Origin: Paracoccaceae bacterium
GTDB taxonomy: Bacteria > Pseudomonadota > Alphaproteobacteria > Rhodobacterales > Rhodobacteraceae
DNA length: 64,000 nucleotides
Reading direction: 5' to 3'
NCBI GenBank assembly: GCA_020622085.1
Contig: JAHRYM010000002.1
Coordinates: 1-64,000, forward strand
Below, one piece after another: positions 38,858 to 47,029 of the stretch (its first letter is position 1; each line of letters opens with the position of its first letter). The position numbers and the translations under genes are program-made. The notes under the pieces are model-generated. The model did no database searches, had not been told where the DNA came from, and saw only the letters and a program-made list of their open reading frames with translations.

Positions 38858-39811
38858 ATGTTCCGAGCAAGACCCAGCGGCACATGCCGTGCCGTGCTGC
38901 TATCGGCACTGGCCGCGTTGGCGCCAGTTGCCGCGCAATCCGCCGATGCGCCCGTGATCAAGCTTACGGTAATCAATTCCTCCGAGACCGATGTGCCGAC
39001 CTACATCCTTGGCCATGTCCTGCAAAAGGCCGGCTATGAGGTCGAATTCGTCTCGGCCGATTATACGGCGGGGCTGACGGGGCTCTCGCAGGGCGACCTT
39101 CACACCTTCCTGTGCTGGGACACCACCTGGGACGCCTGCCAGGAAGCCGTTGCCACAGGGGATGTGATCAACGCCGGATCAAGCGGCATCGCGGTGCGCG
39201 AAGGCTGGTGGTATCCGAGCTATCTTGAAGCCGCATGCCCCGGCCTTCCCGACTGGAAGGCGCTGCAACAGGAAGGCTGCATCAAGGCACTTGCCACCGC
39301 CGAAACCGAACCCAAGGCGCAATTTGTCGCGGCGCCAGCCGACTGGATCACCTATGTCCCCGAAACCATCGACGCCTTCGGCCTTCAGGTGGAGCCGATC
39401 ACCTCGGGGAGTTCGGGTGCGCTGATCGCCACGCTCAAGGGCGCCTATGACCGGCAGGCGCCGATCATGGGCTGGGGCTACAGCCCGCACTGGTTCTTCG
39501 ACAAGGCCGAAGGCAATTATGTCGCCTTCCCCCCCTATGAACCGGCCTGCTTTACCGACCCGGCCTGGGGTCCGATCCCCGACAAGACGCATGACTGCAC
39601 CACGCCGTCGGGCTTTTTGTGGAAGCTGATGAACCGTGAGGTCTCGCTCGAGGCACCGGGCGCGGCGCGGATATTCTACCTCTTTGACCTGGATGCGAAG
39701 ACCGTGGCCGAAGGCATGGAAAGGATTGATGTTCAAGGCGTCTCCTACGACCAGATGGCCGAAGACTGGGTGAAGGCGAACGAAGCCACCTGGCGCGGCT
39801 GGCTCCGCTAG
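38858..39811 (+). CDS. Betaine/proline-type ABC importer, substrate-binding protein (ProX/OpuAC-like)
   Basis: A 317-residue periplasmic protein with a signal peptide (AVLLSALAALAPVAAQSA). The OpuAC-type fold is suggested by VPTYILGHVLQKAGYEVEFV, LCWDTTWDA, REGWWYPSYLEAACPGLPDW and IMGWGYSPHWFFDKAE. The many tryptophans and aromatics fit an aromatic cage for a quaternary or other cationic nitrogen. A strong GGGAGGAG ribosome binding site precedes the ATG. It is first in an operon with the ATPase, the fused permease and an amidase. Glycine betaine is a family default, not shown here. Confidence 0.88.
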   Translation: MFRARPSGTCRAVLLSALAALAPVAAQSADAPVIKLTVINSSETDVPTYILGHVLQKAGYEVEFVSADYTAGLTGLSQGDLHTFLCWDTTWDACQEAVATGDVINAGSSGIAVREGWWYPSYLEAACPGLPDWKALQQEGCIKALATAETEPKAQFVAAPADWITYVPETIDAFGLQVEPITSGSSGALIATLKGAYDRQAPIMGWGYSPHWFFDKAEGNYVAFPPYEPACFTDPAWGPIPDKTHDCTTPSGFLWKLMNREVSLEAPGAARIFYLFDLDAKTVAEGMERIDVQGVSYDQMAEDWVKANEATWRGWLR

Positions 39812-39955
39812 GCCACCGACACGACCCTGCACCCGGGCAGGCCCGATGCGGCAACACCATGTCGCCCCGTCGCGCCTGCCCCCAATGCTTGTCTGGCGCC
39901 CTCAGTCGGGTGCCCACGCTTGCCCACCGCCGATCCCCAATGCCGGATGGACCCC

Positions 39956-40981
39956 ATGACCGACCCGACCTTTCCGATTCGCTGTCGCAATCTCTGGAAG
40001 ATCTACGGGCCCGGGGCGGCGGCGCTGGCCGCGACCCATGCGCCCGGGCCGGATCCTGAAACGCTTGCCTCGCGCGGGCTGCTCGCCGCCCTGAGGGATG
40101 TCACGCTCGATATCGGAAAGGGCGAGGTCTTCGTGATCATGGGCCTGTCGGGTTCAGGGAAATCCACGCTGGTGCGCTGCATGACCGGGCTTGTCCCGCC
40201 GACGATGGGCGATCTGCTGATCGACGGCGAGAACCTGCGCGACATGTCGCCCGATCGCCTGATCGAGATCAGGCGACACAAGATCAGCATGGTCTTTCAG
40301 GATTTCGCGCTGCTCCCGCACCTGACGGTTCTGGGCAACATCGCCTTTCCGCTGAAAGTGCAGGGGATCGACCGCGAAAGCCGCGAAAGGCGGGCGGCCG
40401 AGCTTGTCGAACTTGTGGGCCTTGCAGGCCGCGAAAGCCATTTTCCGCATGAGTTGTCGGGTGGCCAGCAACAGCGCGTCGGCATCGCGCGCAGCCTGAT
40501 CACCAACCCCGAGATCTGGTTTCTGGACGAACCCTTCTCGGCGCTCGACCCGTTGATCCGGCACGAGATGCAGGATGAATTGATGCGCTTGCAGGCGACG
40601 CTCAACAAGACCGTGGTCTTCATCACCCATGATTTCGACGAGGCAATCCGCATCGCCGACCGCATCGCCATCATGCGGGGGGGCCGCGTGGTGCAGGTGG
40701 ACACGCCCGAGGGGCTGGTCCTTGCCCCGGCGGATGACTATGTCGCGGCCTTCACCCGAAAAATTCCGCGCCACCGGGTGCTGCGCGTGGCCTCCGTGCT
40801 TGGGCCGGTATCGGCAGGGGCCACCGGCGATCCGGTGCGCAACACCGCGCTGGTGGGCGACGTGGCTGCAAGGGTGCTGGCGGCGGATGCCCCGCTTCCG
40901 GTCGTCGACGGCGGCGGCACGATCGTGGGGTCGCTGGACCGGCAATCGGTGATCGGCACCGTCTTCGGGGTGAATGCGTGA
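39956..40981 (+). CDS. Betaine/proline-type ABC importer, ATP-binding protein (ProV-like)
   Basis: A 341-residue ATPase with Walker A GLSGSGKST, Q-loop VFQDFALLPH, signature [15 protein letters not shown], Walker B EIWFLDEPFSALDP and the H-loop ITHDFDEA. The DFALLPH motif and a C-terminal regulatory part (CBS-like, weak; VVDGGGTIVGSLDRQSVIG) are typical of ProV/OpuAA. The start ATG 39956 is preferred; one at 39947 is also possible. Its stop overlaps the permease start (TGATG). Confidence 0.9.
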   Translation: MTDPTFPIRCRNLWKIYGPGAAALAATHAPGPDPETLASRGLLAALRDVTLDIGKGEVFVIMGLSGSGKSTLVRCMTGLVPPTMGDLLIDGENLRDMSPDRLIEIRRHKISMVFQDFALLPHLTVLGNIAFPLKVQGIDRESRERRAAELVELVGLAGRESHFPHELSGGQQQRVGIARSLITNPEIWFLDEPFSALDPLIRHEMQDELMRLQATLNKTVVFITHDFDEAIRIADRIAIMRGGRVVQVDTPEGLVLAPADDYVAAFTRKIPRHRVLRVASVLGPVSAGATGDPVRNTALVGDVAARVLAADAPLPVVDGGGTIVGSLDRQSVIGTVFGVNA

Positions 40982-43014
40982 TGGCGGCCGCGGGTCTTCA
41001 CGACGCGCGACAGCCGCGCCCCGGTCCGAAGGTGACGCGGGCTGCGGCACTTTCCCTGCTTGCGGGCCTGCTGATCCTGGCCGGCCTCTTGTGGGCGGCG
41101 GCATCTGTCCTGCCAGGTTGGGTCTGGCGAGTTCCGGCAGCCTGGCAACCGGATCTTGCCGGGACCGTGAACCGGGCGTTCACCTGGGTCGCACGGCGGG
41201 CCGAAATCGGGTCACTCGCCGTCAGGGACATCACGCGGGCGGTGGCCTCGCTGATAGAGGTGCCGCTTGATCTGGTGCGCGGCCTGCTTGTCGAGGGTTT
41301 CCGGCTGCGCCTGGGCAGCGGCCTGCGGTTCGAGATTGCAGCCCTGCCCTGGTGGGCGCTGACGGCCGTCTGGGGGATGCTGGCCCACCGGATCGGCGGC
41401 CGGCCCAGCATGCTTCTGGTGCTGGGGACATGCCTTTATTTCCTGGTCTTCGGCCTTTGGACCCCGGCTATGCTGACGCTTGCCTCGGTCAGCCTGTCGG
41501 TTGCCTTCGGTGCAGTGGCCGGGCTTTTGCTGGGCGCCTGGGCCTACCGCGCGCCGCGGCTCGATGCCGGGCTGGGCGCCGTCTACGACATCATGCAGAC
41601 GCTGCCGGTGTTTTCCTATCTGGTGCCGATCCTGCTGTTCTTCGGCTTTGGCCCGGTTGCCGCGCTGACGGCGACCGTGATCTATGCCATGCCGCCGATG
41701 GCGCGCAACACGACGCTGGCGCTGCGGCGCCTGCCGCCATCGGTCACCGATCTGGCGACGATGGTCGGTTGCACGCCACGCCAGCGGATGTGGCTGGTGC
41801 TATTGCCTGCGGCGCGGCACGGGCTGCTGGCCGGGCTGAACCAGGTGATCATGCTGTCGCTGTCGGCCGTGATCATCGCGTCGATCATCGGCGCCGGCGG
41901 CCTTGGCAACGATGTGTTGCAGGGGCTGAAGTCGATGCAGCTTGGCCGCGCCTTCGAGGCGGGGGTCGGGATCACGCTTCTGGCCATCGTCCTTGACCGG
42001 CTGTCGCGCGCCCAGGCGCTGCGCCGCCCGGCGCATGGCGCAGAGGGGCACGGCCGTGGTCGCCGGCTGGGCTGGCAGGTCGCGGCGCTGCTCCTGGCCG
42101 GGCTGGTCGCGGCACAGCTTTTTCCGCCGCTTCGCGCCTTCCCCGAGATGCTGGTCGTCTCGACCGGACGGATGCTTGATCAGGCCGTCGCCTGGGCCAA
42201 CATCGCATTCGAGGCACCGATCGGCGCGCTTCGGGATGGAATGGTGCGCCATGTCCTGCGCCCGGTGAAGGATGCCCTTCTGGCCCTGCCATGGCTTGCT
42301 GTCACGGCGGCGGCGGTTCTGGCGGCGGCCCGTATCCAGGGGCTGCGGCTGGCCCTTGCCACACTGGCCATGCTGGGCTTCATCGCGCTGAGCGGATACT
42401 GGGACCAGGCGATGATCTCGCTTTACCTCGTGCTGGTATCAACGCTCGTTGCCATGCTGATCGGCTTTCCGGTGGGGCTTGCCGCCGGGTTGCATCCCGG
42501 CCTTGATCGCTGGATCACGCTGGTGATCGACACGCTGCAAACCCTGCCGACCTTCGTCTACCTGATCCCGGTGGTCATGCTCTTTGGCCTCGGCGACTTT
42601 CCGGCGATGGTGGCGATCGTGCTTTATGCCCTGCCGCCGGCGATCCGCTATACCAAGGACGGGATCGCGCGTGTGCCCGCCTCGCTGATCGAGGCGGCCG
42701 ACATGGCGGGCTGTTCGCCGCGCCAGAAACTGGCCTATGTCCAGATCCCCCATGCCCTGCCCGAAATCATGCTGGGTGTCAGCCAGACGCTGCTGATGGC
42801 CTTTGGGATGCTGGTGATCACCTCGCTCGTCGGCACCCGGGGGCTCGAACAGGAAACGCTGGTCGCCGTCAGCAAGGCAAGGGTGGGCGAAGGCCTGATC
42901 GCGGGCCTCGGGATTTCCTTCCTGTCGATCATCGCGGATCGCCTGATTTCGCAAGGCAGCCAAAGGCTTCGGCAGCGGCTGGCCGGGCCCGGGGCCGGAC
43001 AGGAGCACCCATGA
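40981..43014 (+). CDS. Betaine/proline-type ABC importer, two permease domains fused
   Basis: A 677-residue protein with two ProW-like permease domains in one chain, each with its own EAA-type loop. First copy: YDIMQTLPVFSYLVPILLFF, then LRRLPPSVTDLATMVGC and IIGAGGLGNDVLQGL. Second copy: IDTLQTLPTFVYLIPVVMLF, then IARVPASLIEAADMAGC and LVGTRGLEQETLVAVS. Most members of this transporter class use two copies of a single-domain permease, so the fusion fixes a 1:1 pairing of two different halves. It overlaps the ATPase gene by one base and the amidase gene by four (ATGA). Confidence 0.88.
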   Translation: MAAAGLHDARQPRPGPKVTRAAALSLLAGLLILAGLLWAAASVLPGWVWRVPAAWQPDLAGTVNRAFTWVARRAEIGSLAVRDITRAVASLIEVPLDLVRGLLVEGFRLRLGSGLRFEIAALPWWALTAVWGMLAHRIGGRPSMLLVLGTCLYFLVFGLWTPAMLTLASVSLSVAFGAVAGLLLGAWAYRAPRLDAGLGAVYDIMQTLPVFSYLVPILLFFGFGPVAALTATVIYAMPPMARNTTLALRRLPPSVTDLATMVGCTPRQRMWLVLLPAARHGLLAGLNQVIMLSLSAVIIASIIGAGGLGNDVLQGLKSMQLGRAFEAGVGITLLAIVLDRLSRAQALRRPAHGAEGHGRGRRLGWQVAALLLAGLVAAQLFPPLRAFPEMLVVSTGRMLDQAVAWANIAFEAPIGALRDGMVRHVLRPVKDALLALPWLAVTAAAVLAAARIQGLRLALATLAMLGFIALSGYWDQAMISLYLVLVSTLVAMLIGFPVGLAAGLHPGLDRWITLVIDTLQTLPTFVYLIPVVMLFGLGDFPAMVAIVLYALPPAIRYTKDGIARVPASLIEAADMAGCSPRQKLAYVQIPHALPEIMLGVSQTLLMAFGMLVITSLVGTRGLEQETLVAVSKARVGEGLIAGLGISFLSIIADRLISQGSQRLRQRLAGPGAGQEHP

Positions 43015-44438
43015 CCGACAGACCGCTTGCCCGTGCGACCAGTGCCGGCCTTGCCGGCCTGCCCGCCGACCGGCTGCGCCATATGATCGCCAGACGCGAA
43101 GTGTCGGTGCCCGAAGTGGTGGCCGATGCGCTGGCCGCGATCGAACGGCTGGATGGCAGGCTCAATGCCTTTCTCTGCACCTGCCCCGGGCGCGCGATGC
43201 AGGAGGCGCAGGCGGCGCAGGGTCGGGTGATGGCGGGCGAAACCCTGCCGCCCCTTTTCGGCCTGCCGCTTGCCGTCAAGGACGCGGAACCGGTGGCGGG
43301 GTTGCACTTCACCTGCGGTTCGCTTGTCCACCGCGACCGGATCGCGGGGACGGATTCCATCCATGTTGCGCGGCTGCGGGCGGCGGGTGCCATCGTGGTG
43401 GGCAAGACCAATACCCCCGAATTCACGCTGCTTGGCGAAACCCGCAACCGCCTTGGCCCCGACACCTGCAACCCCTGGGACCAGAGCCGCACGCCGGGCG
43501 GGTCTTCGGGTGGGTCCGCGGCTGCGCTGGCAGCCGGGATGGTCCCGCTGGCAACCGGCACCGACACGGCCGGGTCAATCACTGTTCCTGCGGCCTTTTG
43601 CGGCCTGGTCGGGCTGAAGCCCAGCCACAGGCGGGTGCCGGTCTGGCCCGGCCCTGACGACTGGTCGCCCTATTCCGATGTCGGCCCGATGGCAAGAACC
43701 GTTGCAGGGCTTTCGCTGATGTTCACCGCAAGCGCCGGGCCGGACCGACGCGATCCGTTTTGCGCCCCGCCGACGGTGCCCTCTCTTCCGACGCGGCCCT
43801 TGCGGATTTCCTGGGCCACGACGCTGGCGGGGCTGCCCGTCGCGCAAGACTGCGCCGCCGCCGCCGAGGCGCTGGCGCTGGCCTTCGCCGCCGCCGGCCA
43901 CCACATCACCCCCGAGGCGCCGACGATCCCCGACCCGGGGCCCGCGCATGACCTGCTTGGCGCGGTCGAGGAATACCGCGCGCGCGGCACGCTTCTGGAC
44001 AGCCGGGCCGATCTTCTGATGCCCGAAACCCGCGCGATCCTTGAAATCGGCCGTTCTGCCTCTGCCGAGGCGATCTCGAACGCCCGGGCCGCCTCGCGGG
44101 ACGTGGCAGCGGTGTTCCGGCGTTTCATGGCGGGGCGCGACCTGTTCATCCTGCCGGCCACCGCCTGCCCCGCCTTCCCCCTGCAAGCGCCACCCGACCG
44201 GATCGCGGGGCGGCGGGTGACGCCCGACTGGCCCAGCTATGCCCCGTTCAACATGCTGGGCAACATCACCGGGCTTCCCGTGGGCACGCTGCCGGTCCGG
44301 CTGACAGGCCGGGGGCTGCCGGCAGGCGCGCTGATCTTCGCGAATTCCGGCCAGGACGAGCTTTTGCTGGCGGCGATGTCCGAGATCGAGGCCATGGGCA
44401 TCGGCCTTGGCCAGGTGCCGCTCAGTTCGGGGCGTTGA
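43011..44438 (+). CDS. Amidase (amidase signature family)
   Basis: A 475-residue Ser-cisSer-Lys hydrolase. K90 (LAVKDAEP), S165 (TPGGSSGGSAAALAAG) and the nucleophile S189 (GTDTAGSITVPA) are all present with the standard 75 and 24 residue spacing. The start overlaps the importer permease stop, so the amidase is translationally coupled to the transporter and probably acts on the imported compound or a derivative. Likely chemistry is amide to carboxylate plus ammonia or amine; the natural substrate is unknown. Its last 17 bases overlap the convergent XRE regulator gene. Confidence 0.9.
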   Translation: MTDRPLARATSAGLAGLPADRLRHMIARREVSVPEVVADALAAIERLDGRLNAFLCTCPGRAMQEAQAAQGRVMAGETLPPLFGLPLAVKDAEPVAGLHFTCGSLVHRDRIAGTDSIHVARLRAAGAIVVGKTNTPEFTLLGETRNRLGPDTCNPWDQSRTPGGSSGGSAAALAAGMVPLATGTDTAGSITVPAAFCGLVGLKPSHRRVPVWPGPDDWSPYSDVGPMARTVAGLSLMFTASAGPDRRDPFCAPPTVPSLPTRPLRISWATTLAGLPVAQDCAAAAEALALAFAAAGHHITPEAPTIPDPGPAHDLLGAVEEYRARGTLLDSRADLLMPETRAILEIGRSASAEAISNARAASRDVAAVFRRFMAGRDLFILPATACPAFPLQAPPDRIAGRRVTPDWPSYAPFNMLGNITGLPVGTLPVRLTGRGLPAGALIFANSGQDELLLAAMSEIEAMGIGLGQVPLSSGR

Positions 44439-45255
44439 TCCAGGGGCGCGCGACGAAGGCACCTTCGCTTTCGGTCACGTCATTGGTGATCGCGGCGCGG
44501 ATGTCGCGCGGGATGACCGGGCTCGTCAGGTCGTAAAGCCCCGCCCCGGCAAGGGCCGCGCGCACGTCGATCTGATCGCCGAGCGATTCCCAGATCACGC
44601 GGTAGCAGGCGACATCGCGCGCGATGCCCGAGCTGATTCCCAGTGTCAGACCCGACATGACCGATGCCTGGTCGGGGCGCGACGGCAGCAGGACCGTCGT
44701 CCACATCATCTGGCCGACCTGGGCTTCGCGTTCATGCACAAGGATGCGCTCGCCGGTGTGATACATGATCCCGGTATACTTGAGGATCTTGCGGGACCGC
44801 CGCTTGATCGCCGAATAATTCTCGATCGTCTTGCAGTAGACATGGCCGGCGCGGGCAAAGACGCTGACCAGCGACCGCAGCACCATGTCGGGAAATTCGA
44901 CAGGGCGGAAATAGCTGTAGTAGAAGCCCAGATAGACCTCGAGCTGCCGGGTCGATCGCGGGTTGATCCGGTGCAGGCCCGCGACGAAGCCGCCAAGCGG
45001 GTCGATCGGGGCTCCGCTGCGGCGGCGCAGGGCGATGATCTCGCGGAACTGGGCGTGATCCATCAGGATCTCGGATTCCTCGACGCCGAAGAAGTCACAG
45101 ATACGCTGCATCTTGCGCACCGAGGGCCGTGCCGCACCGCTGAGATAGCGATGGAACTGCTGCCGGTTGATGCCGATGCGCCGGCAGACCTCGGCGATCG
45201 AGGCGGCATAGGACGTCAGGAGCCGCAGGTTCCTTTGAAGATTGGTCGGTTCCAT
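44422..45255 (-). CDS. XRE-family transcriptional regulator with a C-terminal sensing-like domain
   Basis: A 277-residue protein. The N-terminal helix-turn-helix is SIAEVCRRIGINRQQFHRYL with SGAARPSVRKMQRICDFFGV (about residues 18-58). The remaining 200 residues have no recognised enzymatic motif, but the stretch VYLGFYYSYFRPVEFPDMVL and the rest look like a folded ligand- or partner-binding domain. It overlaps the amidase gene tail to tail. It may regulate the importer-amidase operon, but no operator was located. I know no well-studied close relative. Confidence 0.82.
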   Translation of the reverse strand: MEPTNLQRNLRLLTSYAASIAEVCRRIGINRQQFHRYLSGAARPSVRKMQRICDFFGVEESEILMDHAQFREIIALRRRSGAPIDPLGGFVAGLHRINPRSTRQLEVYLGFYYSYFRPVEFPDMVLRSLVSVFARAGHVYCKTIENYSAIKRRSRKILKYTGIMYHTGERILVHEREAQVGQMMWTTVLLPSRPDQASVMSGLTLGISSGIARDVACYRVIWESLGDQIDVRAALAGAGLYDLTSPVIPRDIRAAITNDVTESEGAFVARPWINAPN

Positions 45256-45351
45256 CGTTGATTCGTGACCTGTTGGCAGGGGGGATGCGGGTCCGAGTGA
45301 AGCACGCCGCGCGGGATTGCGTCACTGGCCGACAGCCGCCGCAGCGAGGGT

Positions 45352-45642
45352 TTACCCTGCAAGACCCTCGGTCAGCACCACATGCGCCACACAGGCACCG
45401 TCGCGCCGGCTGCGCGCGGCACGGTATTCGGGCGAATCATAGCAGGCCCGCGCCGCCTTCATCGAGGGGAAGGCGATGATGACGTGCCGCTCCAGCACCG
45501 GCCCCTCCAGCACCTCGTGCCGGCCGCCGCGCGCAAGGAAGCGGGCGCCATGCGCGGCAAAGGCGGCCGGGGCCAGCGCCTGGTAGCCGGCATAGGCCAC
45601 CGGGTCGGTCACGGTGACATGGGCGATCCAGTAGGCGCTCAT
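45352..45642 (-). CDS. DUF1330 family small protein
   Basis: A 96-residue dimeric alpha-beta barrel-like protein (DUF1330). Motifs are MSAYWIAHVTVTDPVAYAGY, then FLARGGRHEVLEG and VIIAFPSMKAARACYDSPEY. Members often accompany catabolic operons; an enzymatic role has not been established. The ATG overlaps the GntR stop (ATGA), so it is co-translated with the regulator rather than with the divergent catabolic genes. Confidence 0.88.
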   Translation of the reverse strand: MSAYWIAHVTVTDPVAYAGYQALAPAAFAAHGARFLARGGRHEVLEGPVLERHVIIAFPSMKAARACYDSPEYRAARSRRDGACVAHVVLTEGLAG

Positions 45643-46322
45643 CGGGCATCCTCCAGAAGCGACCGCGCAATCTCGGCGGCATCGCCCAGATGGGCGCGCA
45701 CGGCATCAGCGGCGCCTTCTGCATCGTTTGCGCAGATCGCCGCCGCGATGCGGGCCATATGCGCCGGGCCCGACACCCGGCGATTGGTCGTGGCCAGCGT
45801 CAGCGCCCGCAACCGCGAGATGCGGCTGTTCAGGCGCTGCACGATTTCCCAGGCGATGTCATGGCCCGCCGCGCGAAAGATCACCTCGTAGAATACCGTT
45901 GTCGCCGCATACAGGTCTTGCGGTGCCGCCGCGTCGAAGGCCGCCTGCAGATCGCGCAGCGCCGCATTCAGCCGGGCCTTGGTTGCATCGTCGGGCTTGC
46001 GGGCGCAGGCGGCGGCGGCATCGGCCTCGAGCAGGCGGCGGATGTCGTAGATCTGACGCGCGCGTGGCCAGTCGAGCCGGGCCACCACCGGCCCGCTGCG
46101 TGCCAGCGTCTCGACCAGGCCCTCGGCCTCCAGATAACGGATCGCCTCGCGCACGACCGACCGCGAAACACCCAGTTGTTCGCACAATGTGCGCTCAACC
46201 AGCCGGTCACCGCCATTGAAACGCCCGACGATGATGGCCTGCCGCAACCGCTCGACCGCCAGTTGCCGCAATGTGGCCGGCGAATGGTCGATCCTGAGAT
46301 CGCTGTCTTGTGTCTGTTCCAT
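45639..46322 (-). CDS. GntR-family regulator, FCD (FadR-type) subfamily
   Basis: A 227-residue regulator. The N-terminal winged helix is LRQAIIVGRFNGGDRLVERT with LCEQLGVSRSVVREAIRYLE. The C-terminal FCD ligand domain (about 85-220) contains IYDIRRLLEADAAAAC and the metal-site histidines within FRAAGHDIAWEIV and MARIAAAICANDAEGAADAV. It is divergent from the DUF1185 operon with 104 bases between, and that spacer holds a matching palindrome. Likely a repressor relieved by a small acid from the pathway. Confidence 0.92.
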   Translation of the reverse strand: MEQTQDSDLRIDHSPATLRQLAVERLRQAIIVGRFNGGDRLVERTLCEQLGVSRSVVREAIRYLEAEGLVETLARSGPVVARLDWPRARQIYDIRRLLEADAAAACARKPDDATKARLNAALRDLQAAFDAAAPQDLYAATTVFYEVIFRAAGHDIAWEIVQRLNSRISRLRALTLATTNRRVSGPAHMARIAAAICANDAEGAADAVRAHLGDAAEIARSLLEDAR

Positions 46323-46365
46323 GGCGCCAGACTAGGCGGCAGAGGGGCGTTGGCGCAAGAAGATA

Positions 46366-46394
46366 TTGACATGTCGTATTATGGTATACCAACA
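46366..46394 (+). promoter_or_regulatory. Promoter with GntR/FCD operator for the DUF1185 operon
   Basis: TTGACA (46366-46371) is a perfect -35 box. TGGTATACCA (46382-46391) is a perfect palindrome matching the FadR-subfamily pattern TnGT...ACnA. It falls between the -35 box and the position where a -10 would lie (weak candidate near 46389-46394). Binding there would block RNA polymerase. It lies 35 bases upstream of the DUF1185 start and next to the divergent GntR gene. Confidence 0.65.
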
Positions 46395-46426
46395 TACCGA
46401 CCAGCCGCCAGACGAGGAGAAGACGG

Positions 46427-47029
46427 ATGCCTGCCCAGATACGCAAGACGCTTGTCACAATGGAGACCACGCTGATCGAAGGCGGCCGCGCGGCGCCACG
46501 CCCCTTGCGGATGATCGCTGCGGCGGCGGTGGTGAAGAACCCCTGGGCCGGGCGCGGCTTCGTCGAGGATCTGAAACCCGAGATCCATGACATCGCGCCC
46601 GAGCTTGGCGCCCTGCTGACCGGCCTGATCCTTGATGCCACTGGCGGGGGCGACAAGGTCGAAGGCTATGGCAAGGCCGCCGTGGTCGGACTGGACGGCG
46701 AGGTGGAACATGCCTCGGCGCTGATCCACACACTGCGCTTTGGCAACAGCTATCGCAGTGCGGTGGGCGCCAAGAGCTATCTTGCCTTCACCAATACCCG
46801 CGGGCCGGCGAACTGCCCGATCATGATTCCGCTGATGGACAAGAACGACGAAGGGCGCCGGTCGCACTACCTGACGATCCAGTTCGCCATCCCCGACGCG
46901 CCGGCGGCAGACGAAATCGTGGTTGCACTGGGCGCGTCGATCGGCGGGCGCCCGCATCACCGCATCGGAGACCGCTATCAGGATCTGAAGGATCTGGGCC
47001 ATGATGTCACGAATCCTGCTGCTGTCTGA
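46427..47029 (+). CDS. DUF1185 (amino acid synthesis family) protein
   Basis: A 200-residue soluble protein of PF06684 (DUF1185, named AA_synth for historical reasons). Features are KTLVTMETTLIEGGRAAPRP, then MIAAAAVVKNPWAGRGFVED, and GKAAVVGLDGEVEHASALIH further on, with FTNTRGPANCPIMIPLMDK and ALGASIGGRPHHRIGD. Structures exist for the family but no accepted activity; the histidine-rich SIGGRPHHRIGD looks like a functional site. It is first in the GntR-controlled operon, and its 3' end overlaps the next gene by 29 bases. Confidence 0.88.
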   Translation: MPAQIRKTLVTMETTLIEGGRAAPRPLRMIAAAAVVKNPWAGRGFVEDLKPEIHDIAPELGALLTGLILDATGGGDKVEGYGKAAVVGLDGEVEHASALIHTLRFGNSYRSAVGAKSYLAFTNTRGPANCPIMIPLMDKNDEGRRSHYLTIQFAIPDAPAADEIVVALGASIGGRPHHRIGDRYQDLKDLGHDVTNPAAV

